Origin: Burkholderiales bacterium | GTDB lineage: Bacteria; Pseudomonadota; Gammaproteobacteria; Burkholderiales; Nitrosomonadaceae | Direction of reading: 5' to 3' | NCBI GenBank assembly: GCA_024235735.1 | Contig: JACKLU010000013.1 | Span: 8,138-72,137, forward strand | Length of the DNA stretch: 64,000 nucleotides | Part shown: piece after piece, positions 35,647 to 45,018 of the stretch | How positions within the stretch are numbered: position 1 is the stretch's first letter | How the letters are laid out: every line of letters begins with the position of its first letter | Program-made: the position numbers and the translations under genes | Notes under the pieces: generated by a model | Database searches by the model: none | What the model saw: only the letters and a program-made list of their open reading frames with translations | What the model was told of the DNA's origin: nothing

Positions 35647-36987
35647 CTAAACCTCTTTAACCGGTTTTGAATCTACGCTTTTATCCAACCTGAGAAATTT
35701 CTGGTGAATGCGGCGCGTGACGTACCAGACGGTACACAGCACAACCGGTATCATCAATCCGGCGATCAATTCGGGATGCACCGGAAAACCGGCCGATTTG
35801 GCCGCTTTGGCGACATACAGGATCAGGCTAACCACATAGTAGGAAATGGCCGCGATGGACAGACCTTCGACGGTATGTTGCAGGCGCAATTGCAGTTCCT
35901 GGCCGCGCGTGAGTTTTTCCAGCAGCTGCTGGTTCTGCGTTTCGGTCAGTATGTCGACACGCGTACGCAGCAGGGCGCTGGTTTGCGCGGTGCGCTCGGC
36001 GAAGAAGGCCAGCCGCTTTGCCGTGTCGTCCACCTTGGCTATCGCCGGAGAAAAACGGCGCAGCATGAATTCGCCGATGGTCTGCGTGCCAGGGATGGCG
36101 TTTTCCCTTAATTCGGCGATACGCTGCGTAACCAGCTTGTTGTAAGCGTGCGTGGCCGAAAAACGGTACATATGCTCGACCGTGGTGCGTTCAACGCGCA
36201 CGGCCAGCGCGACCAGCCGGTCGAGTAACTCCTGATCGGAAGCCGTTTTGTTTTCTAGCTGCGCGGTAATTTCAGCCAGCTGTTGTTCCGCATCGGTGAG
36301 TTGGGGATCGAGCTGCTTGGCCGCGGGCAATCCGCGCAGCGCCATCAGGCGATAGGTTTCCATCTCAAGCAGACGCTGCGCGATGCGCCCCGCCCGCGAC
36401 TCGGATGTGCCTGCCGCGGAAATTACCAGCATGCGCTCAAAACCACTATCGCGCAGCATAAAGTCGGTCACCGCGAGCGAATGACCGTTCCGTCCGATCA
36501 GAGAAGCCACCACAAGGCGCTTGCCAAACCAGTTATTCGCCAGCGCGAGCATCTCCGCCGGACGTTCCATATTGCCCTGCACCATGGCCAGTTTGATCGC
36601 GGCGAAAGTCTCTCCGGGTATTCCAGCCAGCCAATCCTTTGGCAAAGTCAGCGAAGAGAGCAATTCGGGATCCGCCGCATCAAGCTGCGCGCCGCCGGGC
36701 AGGCTTTGCACCAGGGTGTAGCTGGTAAATTCCGTGTGGCGCTCCCACCTCAGCGTGCAGCCTTGCAGCCGCAAGCGCAGAAAATGGTTTTGCATGTGCG
36801 CGATCTCAAGTCCTTCCTGTCCGGGGAGTTCGCGAAGATGCCGGTGCTCCTGTTCAAGGGGGACAGCCTGACTCAGCACCGCAATCCGCACTACCAGCGC
36901 AGGTAGGCGAATACGCTGGCTTGGGCGCGCATGTATTTCATTATGCAGTCGCGCGCGCTGCGGATCGTCAGGCGGGAGAAAAGTCAT
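35647..36987 (-). CDS. DUF3422 membrane protein
   Basis: I start at the ATG 36985-36987 (MTFLPPDDPQRARLHNEIHA), where the family signature begins; an extension upstream would need a TTG start. The 446-residue protein matches DUF3422: the N-terminal NEIHARP motif, a central alpha-beta region, a long helical part (about 260-370), and two C-terminal transmembrane helices (residues about 380-435). Function of the family is unknown; members occur in many proteobacteria. It lies downstream of ftsZ on the same strand after a 293-bp gap. Confidence 0.85.
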   Translation of the reverse strand: MTFLPPDDPQRARLHNEIHARPSQRIRLPALVVRIAVLSQAVPLEQEHRHLRELPGQEGLEIAHMQNHFLRLRLQGCTLRWERHTEFTSYTLVQSLPGGAQLDAADPELLSSLTLPKDWLAGIPGETFAAIKLAMVQGNMERPAEMLALANNWFGKRLVVASLIGRNGHSLAVTDFMLRDSGFERMLVISAAGTSESRAGRIAQRLLEMETYRLMALRGLPAAKQLDPQLTDAEQQLAEITAQLENKTASDQELLDRLVALAVRVERTTVEHMYRFSATHAYNKLVTQRIAELRENAIPGTQTIGEFMLRRFSPAIAKVDDTAKRLAFFAERTAQTSALLRTRVDILTETQNQQLLEKLTRGQELQLRLQHTVEGLSIAAISYYVVSLILYVAKAAKSAGFPVHPELIAGLMIPVVLCTVWYVTRRIHQKFLRLDKSVDSKPVKEV

Positions 36988-37051
36988 CGGGATAAAGGAT
37001 GTTGGATTGTTCCACTGTTTTTTCGCGTATGACAAGTCAGGTCAGCGCAAC

Positions 37052-37219
37052 TCAAGCTCTCCGGGATCGGCCAGAAAAAAATGATTCACCGGGAGTAGAG
37101 AGCGCCAGATTGGGCCGCTCCACCTGCTCCCGGAAATTGATTTCTGCCTGTCTTATGTCATCAATGGGTCAGATATTCGTATCGCCGCTCAGGTATACGC
37201 ATTCTTCGCCAACGGCTGG
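37052..37219 (-). pseudogene. Possible gene remnant with in-frame TGA between ftsZ and DUF3422
   Basis: On the minus strand, one frame reads VGEECVYLSGDTNI, a TGA at 37169-37171, then PIDDIRQAEINFREQVERPN and another 17 residues to a TGA. The amino-acid composition and codon choice look coding, and replacing the internal TGA by a tryptophan codon would give one continuous segment of 55 residues. There is no start codon or ribosome-binding site. I do not recognise the protein. A chance frame is possible. Confidence 0.3.
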
Positions 37220-37280
37220 CTAACAGGATAACGCCCTGTCAAGTTTTACGGGTTGCTAAAACAAAAACCCGCACTACCGC

Positions 37281-38432
37281 CTAATCAGCCTGTCTTCTTA
37301 AAAAAGCGGGAATATCCATTGGATCAATGCCTGATTGACGCATAGCCGCCACGGTCGCATTGCTGCTTCTTCTTCCTGTGCGCATCACGGCAGGATCATC
37401 GGAAGAAACAAAATCATCGCGATCATCAGTTCCAGTCCGGCTATGTACAACGGAAAGCGGTTTCTTGCCCTGATTCAGAACATTACCCAAACCTGTCGCC
37501 ACCATGGTTACTCGCAAATCTTCGTTCATGCTTTCGTCGATAACCGTGCCCACAATAATTGTCGCATCCTCCGCGGTCAGCTCTTTGATTGCCCCCATAA
37601 CTTCATGAACCTCACGCATCTTCAATGACTTGCTTGCGGTGATATTCACCAGAACACCGCGTGCGCCCGCAAGCGAAATATCTTCAAGCAACGGACTTGC
37701 CACGGCATCTTCAGCAGCTATCCGCGCACGGTCAATGCCGGAAGAAACCGCGGAACCCATCATTGCCATGCCCATTTCGGACATAACCGTTTTGACATCG
37801 GCAAAGTCGACATTGACCAGCCCAGGGCAGTTGATGACTTCGGCAATGCCTGCAACCGCGCCATATAACACATCATTGGCCGCCTTGAACGCATCCAGCA
37901 TACTGATGTCGTTGCCCAGCACCATCATCAGCTTGTCATTCGGGATAACAATCAATGAATCCACATGCTGCGACAGCTCTTCCATGCCATGCTGCGCTGC
38001 TTTGAGGCGTTTACCTTCAAAAGCGAAAGGCTTGCTGACAACGGCAACCGTCAGGATGCCCATTTCCTTGGCAACTTGTGCAACCACCGGCGCAGCGCCC
38101 GTTCCGGTGCCGCCTCCCATGCCCGCGGTAATGAACAGCATATCCGAGCCCTGTATCAACTCCGCTATACGGTCACGATCTTCCATTGCAGCTTCGCGTC
38201 CAATTTCAGGATTCGCGCCAGCCCCCAATCCACGCGTAATCCCTGATCCAAGCTGCAGCACCGTCCCGGCCTTGGTATTTTTTAATGCCTGGGCGTCGGT
38301 ATTCATGCTGATAAATTCCACGCCTTTCATTTCATTATTGATCATATGATCCACGGCATTACATCCGCAGCCCCCTACGCCAATCACCTTGATAATGGCT
38401 TCTTGTGTTTCATTACTCATAATTTCAAACAT
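37281..38432 (-). CDS. ftsZ: Cell division protein FtsZ
   Basis: Tubulin-like GTPase that forms the Z ring. The GTP signature GGGTGTGAAPVVAQ is at residues about 109-122, with the T7-loop region in NVDFADVKTVMSEMG. The C-terminal tail ends DIPAFLRRQAD, the conserved peptide that binds FtsA and ZipA. Length 383 is normal. GAAGGAGGGGTGAG precedes the ATG, the strongest ribosome-binding site in the cluster, consistent with FtsZ being needed in high amounts. lpxC, often next to ftsZ in proteobacteria, is absent. Confidence 0.98.
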   Translation of the reverse strand: MFEIMSNETQEAIIKVIGVGGCGCNAVDHMINNEMKGVEFISMNTDAQALKNTKAGTVLQLGSGITRGLGAGANPEIGREAAMEDRDRIAELIQGSDMLFITAGMGGGTGTGAAPVVAQVAKEMGILTVAVVSKPFAFEGKRLKAAQHGMEELSQHVDSLIVIPNDKLMMVLGNDISMLDAFKAANDVLYGAVAGIAEVINCPGLVNVDFADVKTVMSEMGMAMMGSAVSSGIDRARIAAEDAVASPLLEDISLAGARGVLVNITASKSLKMREVHEVMGAIKELTAEDATIIVGTVIDESMNEDLRVTMVATGLGNVLNQGKKPLSVVHSRTGTDDRDDFVSSDDPAVMRTGRRSSNATVAAMRQSGIDPMDIPAFLRRQAD

Positions 38433-38500
38433 CTCACCCCTCCTTCAAAGAAAAAGAATATTTCGCCAATGTACACAAACAGAACAAAAAAGGCCGCTGC

Positions 38501-39739
38501 CTAAAAATTTTTCTGAAACCAGTTTTTCATTCGGGTAAAAATCTGTTTTGCAGACCCGCCCTGCAACCGCATGTAATGATGATGCTTCAAATGCTCGATA
38601 CCCGCCATGATCAAGCCCACGCCAGTGGAATAGCGCGGCGTATGAACCACTTCCTGCAAATTGCCCTTGTAATGGCACACCCCCAGTCGAACAGGCATAT
38701 GAAAAATTTCCTCGCCGAGTTCCACCATACCGCGCAGTGAAGCGCAACCACCGGTAATCACGATGCCTGAAGACAACAGCTCCTCGTAGCCGCTACGCCG
38801 CAATTCAGCTTGCACCATGGTATAAAGCTCTTCCGCGCGCGGCTCGATCACTTCCGCCAATGTTTGCACTGAAAGTTGTCGAGATCCGCGATTGCCGACA
38901 TCCGGAACTTCGATCATCTCATTGGTATCCGCCAGACTGCGCAATGCACAGCCGTAACGGCACTTAAGATCTTCCGCATTTTTGGTGGGTGTCCGCAATG
39001 CCATGGCAATATCATTGGTCACTTGATCGCCCGCTATCGGTATCACCGCAGTATGTCGAATCGCGCCATTGGTAAATACCGCGATATCGGTTGTACCACC
39101 ACCGATATCAACCAGACACACGCCAAGATCCTTTTCATCATCGGTCAACACCGCCATTGCGGAAGCCAATGGCTGGAGAATCAAATCACGGACTTCCAGA
39201 CCACAGCGGTGAACGCACTTGACGATATTCTGAGCGGATGAAACAGCGCCGGTCACGATATGCACTTTCACTTCGAGTCGAATGCCGCTCATGCCGACGG
39301 GTTCACGTACATCTTCCTGGCCATCAATAATGAATTCCTGATTCAGGATATGCAGAATCTGCTGATCAGCCGGGATATTGACCGCTTTAGCCGCTTCCAT
39401 CACGCGTTCTACATCTTCCTCGGTTACCTCTCTGTCCTTGATAGGCACCATGCCATCCGAATTGATGCCTTTGATATGACTGCCGGCTATGCCGGTAAAG
39501 ACTTCATTGATCTTGCAATCCGCCATTAACTCGGCTTCTTCCAGCGCACGTTGAATCGCATTAACTGTTGTTTCGATATTGGCCACAACGCCCTTCTTCA
39601 ACCCACGGGATGGGTGCGTACCAAGTCCGATAATCTCGAAACCGCCTTCGGGCAATATTTCCGCAACAATAGCCACTATTTTTGATGTACCGATATCGAG
39701 TCCGACAATCAGATTTCTACTTTCCCTAGCCTTGCTCAT
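38501..39739 (-). CDS. ftsA: Cell division protein FtsA
   Basis: Actin-like ATPase that tethers FtsZ to the membrane. It begins NLIVGLDIGTSKIVAIVAE (phosphate-1 region); VCLVDIGGGTTDIAVF is the phosphate-2 region and GIVITGGCASLRGM the adenosine motif. The C-terminal amphipathic helix (FTRMKNWFQKNF) is the membrane-targeting sequence. Length 412 is typical. It lies between ftsQ (20-base gap) and ftsZ (68-base gap). Confidence 0.97.
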   Translation of the reverse strand: MSKARESRNLIVGLDIGTSKIVAIVAEILPEGGFEIIGLGTHPSRGLKKGVVANIETTVNAIQRALEEAELMADCKINEVFTGIAGSHIKGINSDGMVPIKDREVTEEDVERVMEAAKAVNIPADQQILHILNQEFIIDGQEDVREPVGMSGIRLEVKVHIVTGAVSSAQNIVKCVHRCGLEVRDLILQPLASAMAVLTDDEKDLGVCLVDIGGGTTDIAVFTNGAIRHTAVIPIAGDQVTNDIAMALRTPTKNAEDLKCRYGCALRSLADTNEMIEVPDVGNRGSRQLSVQTLAEVIEPRAEELYTMVQAELRRSGYEELLSSGIVITGGCASLRGMVELGEEIFHMPVRLGVCHYKGNLQEVVHTPRYSTGVGLIMAGIEHLKHHHYMRLQGGSAKQIFTRMKNWFQKNF

Positions 39740-39759
39740 TCAGTCATATCTCCCTGATC

Positions 39760-40527
39760 CTAGGTTTCTTTTCTCGTTTCACGCTTATCCCTTGGTGGCT
39801 TTTGAACATCCGATACATTCACTGCAAATCCATTCGAGTAGCGCAAATCGATGTAAGCCAGCGGCGCGCCATGATTCAAATGGGCAATACTGTGGTGGTA
39901 CACCGACACATAGCGCCTGAGCCGCTCTTCCATCGCCACCCGCCCCAACTCAAGTGTGGTTCCGGATTCCAGTTGTATTCGCCAGGCATGCCGGGATGAC
40001 AAATTGATTTTTGCGATCGATTGCTGCAATGGTGCCAGAATCTGACTGAACAAATCGTATTTCTCAATCACCTCTTTCGAATTTGCTTCCATAGGGCCTG
40101 TGAAAACAGGAAACTTCTCTTCCAGCACAGCACGAAAAACCTCTCCGTGCGTATTTACTAATGCGTGACTCCCCCAGTGCGCAATAGCCTGATGCTCTTC
40201 CAGTTTTACATTCAAACCCAGGGGCCAGATCCTTTCGACTTTTGCATCGCGCACCCAGGGCATTTTAATAAAGGCATCACGTACAGCAATCAAATCAACC
40301 GACAAAAAATTGCCATTCACATCATTTTTCACAACCCGCTCAATTTGTTCGCGCGTAATATACTTTAAATCCGCCCGTTCCGCATACATGCTTTGAACAT
40401 GAATTTCTTTTATCTTAATAAACTTCGATAAATCAATATATTGGGATATTTCTTGAATAACCGCAGCGGCCACCAGGATCAGTAGCAGATTCGATACAAA
40501 ATTCAGAAAACGATGATTATCCCACAT
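39760..40527 (-). CDS. ftsQ: Cell division protein FtsQ
   Basis: Bitopic divisome protein of 255 residues: a short cytoplasmic start, one transmembrane helix (FVSNLLLILVAAAVIQEISQ, about residues 9-28), a POTRA domain (IKIKEIHVQSMYAERADLKY onward) and a beta domain that binds FtsB/FtsL. The ATG overlaps the end of ddlB by 11 bases, indicating translational coupling. Sequence conservation is low, as usual for FtsQ, but the position between ddlB and ftsA fixes the call. Confidence 0.93.
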   Translation of the reverse strand: MWDNHRFLNFVSNLLLILVAAAVIQEISQYIDLSKFIKIKEIHVQSMYAERADLKYITREQIERVVKNDVNGNFLSVDLIAVRDAFIKMPWVRDAKVERIWPLGLNVKLEEHQAIAHWGSHALVNTHGEVFRAVLEEKFPVFTGPMEANSKEVIEKYDLFSQILAPLQQSIAKINLSSRHAWRIQLESGTTLELGRVAMEERLRRYVSVYHHSIAHLNHGAPLAYIDLRYSNGFAVNVSDVQKPPRDKRETRKET

Positions 40528-41434
40528 GTGTCAGGCTCAAAATTTTCAACACCAATTCATCAAATTCCATTCCGGCAGTTCTGGCAGCCATCGGAACCAG
40601 ACTGTGATTTGTCATTCCCGGCGATGTATTGACTTCCAGAAAATAAAAATCACCCGTCCGGTCTACAATCACATCAACCCTTCCCCAGCCCTCGCATCCC
40701 AAAGTTTGATAGGCCAGCAGCGCCTGCTGCTGAATTGCGCGCTCCTGTTCATCAGGCAAACCACAAGGACAGTAATAGCGTGTTTCATCCGAAAAATACT
40801 TGGCCTGATAATCGTAGAGATCACCGGAGACTTCGATTCTTACCAGCGGCAGCGGCCTGTCCCCCAGTATCGCCGCGGTCAACTCGGTACCCTCGATAAA
40901 TGCTTCCGCCAACACCAGATCATCATGACTTGCCGCCTGGTGGTAGGCCTGTTCCATATCCTGAGTCTGATAAATTTTACTCAAACCAATGGTCGATCCC
41001 TCACGCGCAGGTTTAATGATCAGCGGCAAACCAAGCGTCTGCGCAACCCACTCAAAATCACTTTGCGCGGTCAGCAGCACGCAACGCGGAGAACTGACGC
41101 CAACCGCCTGCCACAATAATTTGGTTCGCCATTTATCCATAGCCAGCGCACTCGCCATGACGCCACTGCCGGTATAAGGTATTCCCATCAGTTCAAGTGC
41201 GCCCTGAACCGTGCCATCTTCTCCAAAACGGCCATGCAGCGCGATATGCGCACGATCGAAATGCTCATCCAGCAAGGCCGCCAGCGGTTTTTCCGCTGGA
41301 TCAAACGGATGCGCATCAACACCGCTGCGCCGCAACGCAGCCAAAACAGCCTGACCGCTCTGCAATGAAATCTCACGTTCCGCGGAACGCCCTCCCAGCA
41401 AAACAGCCACTTTTCCAAAACCAAGCCCGTTCAT
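40517..41434 (-). CDS. ddlB: D-alanine-D-alanine ligase
   Basis: ATP-grasp enzyme making the D-Ala-D-Ala dipeptide that MurF attaches. Motifs include VAVLLGGRSAEREISLQSG at the N-terminus, ALHGRFGEDGTVQGALE, the lysine region LPLIIKPAREGSTIGLSK, and the metal/ATP site FYFLEVNTSPGMTNHSLVP near the C-terminus. Length 305 is typical for DdlB. It starts inside the end of murB (4-base overlap). Confidence 0.96.
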   Translation of the reverse strand: MNGLGFGKVAVLLGGRSAEREISLQSGQAVLAALRRSGVDAHPFDPAEKPLAALLDEHFDRAHIALHGRFGEDGTVQGALELMGIPYTGSGVMASALAMDKWRTKLLWQAVGVSSPRCVLLTAQSDFEWVAQTLGLPLIIKPAREGSTIGLSKIYQTQDMEQAYHQAASHDDLVLAEAFIEGTELTAAILGDRPLPLVRIEVSGDLYDYQAKYFSDETRYYCPCGLPDEQERAIQQQALLAYQTLGCEGWGRVDVIVDRTGDFYFLEVNTSPGMTNHSLVPMAARTAGMEFDELVLKILSLTHVG

Positions 41435-42438
41435 GACAATCTCCCGCCCTCTTTGGCTTCGCCGATAATGCGGACTTCCTGTTTCAGATGAACGCCTGTT
41501 TCACGCGCCACACTTTCCTGCACCGTAATGATCAGCGTTTCTATATCGGACGCGCTTGCGCAACCGGTATTGATAATAAAATTGGCATGCTTCAGCGACA
41601 CCATCGCACCGCCGACAATCGCGCCTTTAAGCCCGCAGGATTCGATCAGCCGCGCTGCATAATCCCCTGGTGGATTTCTGAACACCGATCCAGCATTTGG
41701 CTTGTCCAGCGGCTGACTTGTCACGCGCAAGGTCAGAAACTGCTTGATCGTTTGCCTTGAGATCATTTCATCACCATTTTTCAGACAAAAAAAACCGCCG
41801 ACAAACCATTCCTCTTCCACCCTGACGGAAGATTCAGCCGTACGCCGCACGCTGCGATAGCCAATTTCATACGCAACAGGCTTGCGAAGCCTGATCATGC
41901 CTGCACGGTCAATCACCTTGACCTGCTCCACGAAATCCCAGGTTTCCGAACCATAACAACCGGCATTCATGGCCAATGCACCGCCAACCGTACCTGGAAT
42001 ACCCGCTAAAAACTCGACTCCGGTCAGTTGATGCAGGGCTGTAAAACGCGCCACTTTAGCGCACGCCACGCCTGCGCCGGCAAAAATCACCCCGCCTGCC
42101 TGATCCCGGCACATCAGTTCCATTTCATTCAATCGTGCATGTAATGCAATGACCGTACCGGATATCCCGCCATCCCTGACCAGCAGATTACTTCCCAGTC
42201 CTATCATATAAACCGGCTCATCAGCAGGCAGGCGTTGCAGGAAATGACTCAAATCGTCCAGATCAGCCGGAATGTAATAGCGCCGCGCCGCGCCGCCTGT
42301 TCGCCACGAAGTATGCTTACCCATCGGTTCATTTAATCGCATTTCACCGCGCAACGCGTCCATATTGGCCCTACCGGACAGATAACCTTCTGGATAGTCA
42401 GTATTCCCCGTATCTGATGTCAAGTCCATGCGCCCCAT
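41431..42438 (-). CDS. murB: UDP-N-acetylenolpyruvoylglucosamine reductase MurB
   Basis: FAD enzyme giving UDP-N-acetylmuramate. N-terminal part HTSWRTGGAARRYYIPADLD and FAD motifs GLGSNLLVRDGGISG and GIPGTVGGALAMNAGCYGSE are seen. The catalytic serine lies in NAGSVFRNPPGDYAARLIES and the acid in HLKQEVRIIGE. Length 335 is slightly long at the N-terminus, so a start at a later ATG (42429) is possible. It lies 30 bases after murC. Confidence 0.96.
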   Translation of the reverse strand: MGRMDLTSDTGNTDYPEGYLSGRANMDALRGEMRLNEPMGKHTSWRTGGAARRYYIPADLDDLSHFLQRLPADEPVYMIGLGSNLLVRDGGISGTVIALHARLNEMELMCRDQAGGVIFAGAGVACAKVARFTALHQLTGVEFLAGIPGTVGGALAMNAGCYGSETWDFVEQVKVIDRAGMIRLRKPVAYEIGYRSVRRTAESSVRVEEEWFVGGFFCLKNGDEMISRQTIKQFLTLRVTSQPLDKPNAGSVFRNPPGDYAARLIESCGLKGAIVGGAMVSLKHANFIINTGCASASDIETLIITVQESVARETGVHLKQEVRIIGEAKEGGRLS

Positions 42439-42468
42439 ACCCTGCCCACAAATCGATTTTCAGATTGA

Positions 42469-43887
42469 TTATTCATTGATAATCTTTAATTTTTTCTGCC
42501 TTTGAAAAATCTCGGGCGCGACTCTGGCTATCGAGCCCGCCCCCATGATCAGCACCACATCGCCATCTTCGGCCACATCCAGAATTGCAGTAACCAGATC
42601 ATCTACCGTCGGAGCGTAAATCGGCTCTACCTTGCCTTGCACGCGCACGGCCCTTGCCAGCGATTTGCTGTCGGCAGCCACGATCGGTTCTTCCCCCGCC
42701 GGATAAACTTCGGTCAGCAACAGTACATCCGCCTGCGAGAGCACTTGCGCAAAATCTTCAAACAAATCGCGGGTGCGCGTGTAGCGATGCGGTTGAAAAG
42801 CCAATACGATGCGCCGCTGCGGAAAAGCGCCACGCGCAGCATTCAGCGTTGCATTCAATTCAGCCGGATGATGACCGTAATCATCAATCAACGTAACACG
42901 GCGCTGATCAGCCACCTGAATCGCGCCATAGTGTTGAAAGCGGCGTTCGACGCCCTTGAATTCCGCCAGGGCTTTGATTATCGCTGCATCAGCTGCACCT
43001 ATTTCATTGGCAACCGCAATCGCGGCCAACGCATTCTGTACGTTGTGCATGCCGGGCAGATTCAATACAACGGGAAATCTGCGACTGGAACCATTGACGC
43101 CGACTATTGCAGTAAAATGCATTTGTCCGTGATGGTGCCTGATATCCACCGCCCGCACCTGCGCTTCTTCTGAAAGCCCGTATGTCGTAATAGGCTTCGT
43201 TATCTCCGGCAACAGTGTGCGCACATTGGCGTCGTCAATACAGAGCACCGCCATGCCATAAAAAGGCAGATGCTGCACAAACTCAACAAATGTGTGTTTC
43301 AAACGATTAAAGTCATTGCCATAAGTTTGCATATGATCCGCATCAACATTGGTCACCACGGTGAGAACCGGTTGCAGGTAAAGAAACGATGCATCCGATT
43401 CGTCCGCTTCAACAACAATGAATTCACCGCCGCCAAGCTTGGCATGACAGCCTGCCGCTTCCAGACGGCCGCCAATTACAAATGTCGGATCCATACCCGC
43501 TTCAGCCAGTATGCTGGCAATCAGGCTGGTTGTCGTCGTTTTGCCATGTGTACCGGCAATGGCAATTCCCCGACGTAAGCGCAACAATTCGGCCAACATT
43601 AAAGCACGCGGCACGACGGGAATTTTTTTCTCGTGCGCCGCTGTTACTTCAGGATTGTCCGCCTTGACCGCTGTCGAAATCACCACCACATCGGCCCCGG
43701 CAATCTGCTCACTGGCATGGCCGGTATAAACCGTTATCCCCAGGTTTCTCAAGCGTCGCGCCACTGCATTGTCGGACAAATCCGAACCAGTAATTTTGTA
43801 CCGCAGATTAAACATGACCTCAGCAATGCCACTCATGCCGGAACCGCAAATGCCGACAAAATGGATGTGCTTGACCTTATGCCTCAT
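42469..43887 (-). CDS. murC: UDP-N-acetylmuramate-L-alanine ligase MurC
   Basis: Adds L-Ala to UDP-MurNAc in the cytosol. I start at the ATG 43885-43887, which overlaps the murG stop as ATGA and begins MRHKVKHIHFVGICGSGMSG (the UDP-binding GXGXXG). The ATP loop is GTHGKTTTTSLIAS near residue 110, the middle domain has VEADESDASFLYLQP, and the C-terminal domain starts near VTLIDDYGHHPAEL. Length 472 is typical. Confidence 0.97.
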   Translation of the reverse strand: MRHKVKHIHFVGICGSGMSGIAEVMFNLRYKITGSDLSDNAVARRLRNLGITVYTGHASEQIAGADVVVISTAVKADNPEVTAAHEKKIPVVPRALMLAELLRLRRGIAIAGTHGKTTTTSLIASILAEAGMDPTFVIGGRLEAAGCHAKLGGGEFIVVEADESDASFLYLQPVLTVVTNVDADHMQTYGNDFNRLKHTFVEFVQHLPFYGMAVLCIDDANVRTLLPEITKPITTYGLSEEAQVRAVDIRHHHGQMHFTAIVGVNGSSRRFPVVLNLPGMHNVQNALAAIAVANEIGAADAAIIKALAEFKGVERRFQHYGAIQVADQRRVTLIDDYGHHPAELNATLNAARGAFPQRRIVLAFQPHRYTRTRDLFEDFAQVLSQADVLLLTEVYPAGEEPIVAADSKSLARAVRVQGKVEPIYAPTVDDLVTAILDVAEDGDVVLIMGAGSIARVAPEIFQRQKKLKIINE

Positions 43888-44978
43888 CGCCTTGCTCCTT
43901 CCGTATGGACAACCCACTGCGCACATATTTGCGCAACTTTCCGCGCCGCATCCGGCATCGCTATTTTGCGCGCCGCACTCGCCATTGCCAGCAGTTTCTC
44001 GCGCGTCAGGTCTTTTAGCAACGTTGCCAGACTGTCGGGATTCAGTTCGGTTTGCGGCAACAAAATCGCCGCCTGCCGATCGCTTAAAAAACGCGCATTA
44101 CCGGTTTGATGATCGTCCACGGCATAGGGATAAGGCACCAGTATGCTCGCCACACCGGCAGCCGCAAGCTCCGCTACCGTCAGCGCCCCCGCGCGGCATA
44201 ACACCAGATCGCACGCAGCATATTGCCCGGCCATATCGTCAATGAACGCCATCAATTGCGCTTTTACACCCGATTCCTGGTAATTCCGGCGGATTGCATC
44301 AAGATTCTTCTCACCCCCTTGATGCACAACCATGGGCCTATTCTCTTCCGGTATTCTTTGCAACGCCTGAGGCACCACCGTATTTAAAATCTGCGCGCCC
44401 AGACTGCCGCCAACAACCAATAACCGCAGCGGTCCGGCTCGTCCTGAAAAACGTTTCTCCGGCGTTTCAAGCACGGCTATTTCCTGCCGCACAGGATTTC
44501 CGGCGATAATCACTTTACCTGCATCGGCCTTGATCTCGGCAGGAAAACCAAGAATGACTTTATCAGCCAACCTCGCCAGAATTCTGTTGGTTAAACCCGG
44601 CACCGAATTCTGCTCATGGATCAATAAAGGTTTATTCAGCAGGACAGCCATCATTCCGCCAGGAAAAGCCGGGTACCCTCCCATCCCCAGCACCACATCC
44701 GGCCGCACGCGACGTAAAATCGCCAGACTTTGTTTAAACGCCATCAACAACCGCAACGGCAAAGTCAGCCACGTTAGCACACGCTTGCCTCTTAATCCCG
44801 AGAAGCTGATCGTTTCCATTGCATAGCCTTGCTGCGCCACCAGCCTGCTTTCCATACCCGTCTGCGTACCCAGCCACACCACTTTCCAGCCGCTCGCTTT
44901 CAGCTGGTCTGCAACCGCCAGCCCCGGAAAAACATGTCCGCCGGTTCCGCCCGCCATAATCAGAATCGTATGCGTCAT
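43884..44978 (-). CDS. murG: UDP-GlcNAc:lipid I N-acetylglucosaminyltransferase MurG
   Basis: Membrane-surface GT28 enzyme that makes lipid II. The start is the ATG 44976-44978 (MTHTILIMAGGTGGHVFPGL), carrying the donor loop GGTGGH; the open frame upstream is not family-like. The second glycine loop is LLVVGGSLGAQILN, and the UDP-GlcNAc motif is CRAGALTVAELAAAG. Length 364 is typical. Its stop overlaps murC. Confidence 0.97.
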   Translation of the reverse strand: MTHTILIMAGGTGGHVFPGLAVADQLKASGWKVVWLGTQTGMESRLVAQQGYAMETISFSGLRGKRVLTWLTLPLRLLMAFKQSLAILRRVRPDVVLGMGGYPAFPGGMMAVLLNKPLLIHEQNSVPGLTNRILARLADKVILGFPAEIKADAGKVIIAGNPVRQEIAVLETPEKRFSGRAGPLRLLVVGGSLGAQILNTVVPQALQRIPEENRPMVVHQGGEKNLDAIRRNYQESGVKAQLMAFIDDMAGQYAACDLVLCRAGALTVAELAAAGVASILVPYPYAVDDHQTGNARFLSDRQAAILLPQTELNPDSLATLLKDLTREKLLAMASAARKIAMPDAARKVAQICAQWVVHTEGARR

Positions 44979-45018
44979 GTATGTTGCTCCTCTACAGCGC
45001 GTGACAGGACGGGATTCT

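Noticed and set aside
37249..37272. CGGGTT/AACCCG stem after ftsZ as a terminator
   Set aside because: Short stem with an AT-rich loop and no T-run after it; not strong enough to list.
37630..38349. 239-codon open frame antisense to ftsZ
   Set aside because: Fully antisense to a clearly conserved ftsZ; low-complexity Ser/Ala/Ile-rich product typical of the reverse frame of a GC-rich gene.
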